NCBI GenBank assembly: GCA_030913385.1
Contig: CP133159.1
Location: 1,262,584 to 1,326,583, forward strand
Direction of reading: 5' to 3'
Origin: Cytophagaceae bacterium ABcell3
GTDB taxonomy: Bacteria > Bacteroidota > Bacteroidia > Cytophagales > Cytophagaceae
Length of the DNA: 64,000 nt
Shown: in pieces, positions 63,868 through 64,000 of the stretch
How positions within the stretch are numbered: the first letter of the stretch is position 1
Layout: each line of letters begins with the position of its first letter
Made by a program: the position numbers and the translations under genes
Notes under the pieces: model-generated
What the model was told of the DNA's origin: nothing
Database searches by the model: none
What the model saw: the letters and a program-made list of their open reading frames with translations, nothing else

Positions 63868-64000
63868 GTTAAGCCGGATTATGCAATAGGGTTTATCATG
63901 AGGGGCAAAACAACAAAAAATCAGCGCATTTATGTTGTAAAGCATGCAGCTCTATGGGCTGTTGTTTAGTTACGTGAAAGAAGTTTCTGGTGCATATTTT
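63868..64000. repeat. Small inverted-repeat element, diverged copy D (cut by window end)
   Basis: Begins GTTAAGCCGGATTATGCAAT and keeps the interior blocks ATGAGGGGCAAAAC, AAAAAATCAGCGCATTT, TTGTAAAGCATG; the last bases (GGTGCATATTTT) match the beginning of the right arm. A short TAAGCCGGA at 63841 repeats the element's first bases. Confidence 0.65.

Overview
The window looks like chromosomal DNA of a Bacteroidota bacterium, most likely of the Cytophagales. Reasons: A/T-rich coding DNA with few Shine-Dalgarno sites; promoter -7 elements of the TAnnTTTG type typical of this phylum; a protein with a type IX secretion C-terminal sorting domain; bacillithiol synthesis (BshC); DUF6089 barrel proteins beside BamA/UppS; and the ligase-associated PdeM/Lhr repair proteins. 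No rRNA, tRNA, prophage, CRISPR array or intact transposase gene was seen. The genus cannot be named from the sequence alone.

Layout. 0-2 kb: 3' part of cysS and an M28 lipoprotein. 2-9.4 kb, minus strand: LD-carboxypeptidase and an envelope-assembly block (two Skp/OmpH chaperones, BamA, UppS, two DUF6089 proteins). 9.4-13.4 kb, minus: NAD kinase, a CBS protein, a hydrolase, PabA/TrpG-type amidotransferase, CvpA, YqeY. 13.4-20.4 kb: PdxJ, hydrolase, RsmI-like methyltransferase, MetK, hibernation factor, Xer recombinase, S21, acyl-CoA dehydrogenase. 20.5-28.7 kb, plus: eight closely packed nucleotide-sugar genes (UDP-glucuronate, UDP-xylose, UDP-GlcNAcA/GalNAcA and dTDP-4-keto-6-deoxyglucose branches) with no glycosyltransferase. 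28.9-41.5 kb: ChrA, RecO, MurF, small envelope proteins, an omega-amidase/aminotransferase pair, deformylase, RuvX, a GT-C-like membrane protein, a C-terminal processing protease. 42-50 kb: gamma-glutamyltransferase, coiled-coil protein, formyl-THF cycloligase, BshC, a second GT-C-like protein, PdeM. 50.7-56.2 kb: an accessory metal/thiol region. 56.3-64 kb: Lhr-like helicase, barrel protein, T9SS propeller protein, membrane protein, MORN-repeat protein.

The most interesting part is 51-55 kb. A COG0523 (CobW-like) metallochaperone, a DUF1826 protein and a HisI-type enzyme form what looks like a zinc-starvation (Zur) regulon. Two near-identical palindromes (GCAACRATGTTGC) lie just upstream of TAnnTTTG promoters of hisI and of the DUF1826 operon. 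Between DUF1826 and COG0523 sits a Fur/Zur-family regulator gene that is broken: a 5-bp duplication shifts the frame and an in-frame stop follows, leaving a 51-codon DNA-binding half and a 55-codon metal-binding half. Next to it are a CxxC thioredoxin-like protein and two small secreted proteins rich in CC pairs, one with a CC-x5 repeat.

The window also holds undescribed-looking repeats: a small element of about 155-174 bp with long imperfect terminal inverted repeats (at least four copies or part-copies, one directly upstream of rpsU); a 423-bp transposase-less element with 15-bp ends and a TAATTA flank on each side, into which one small element has inserted; and a 385-bp palindrome-rich element before the gamma-glutamyltransferase gene.
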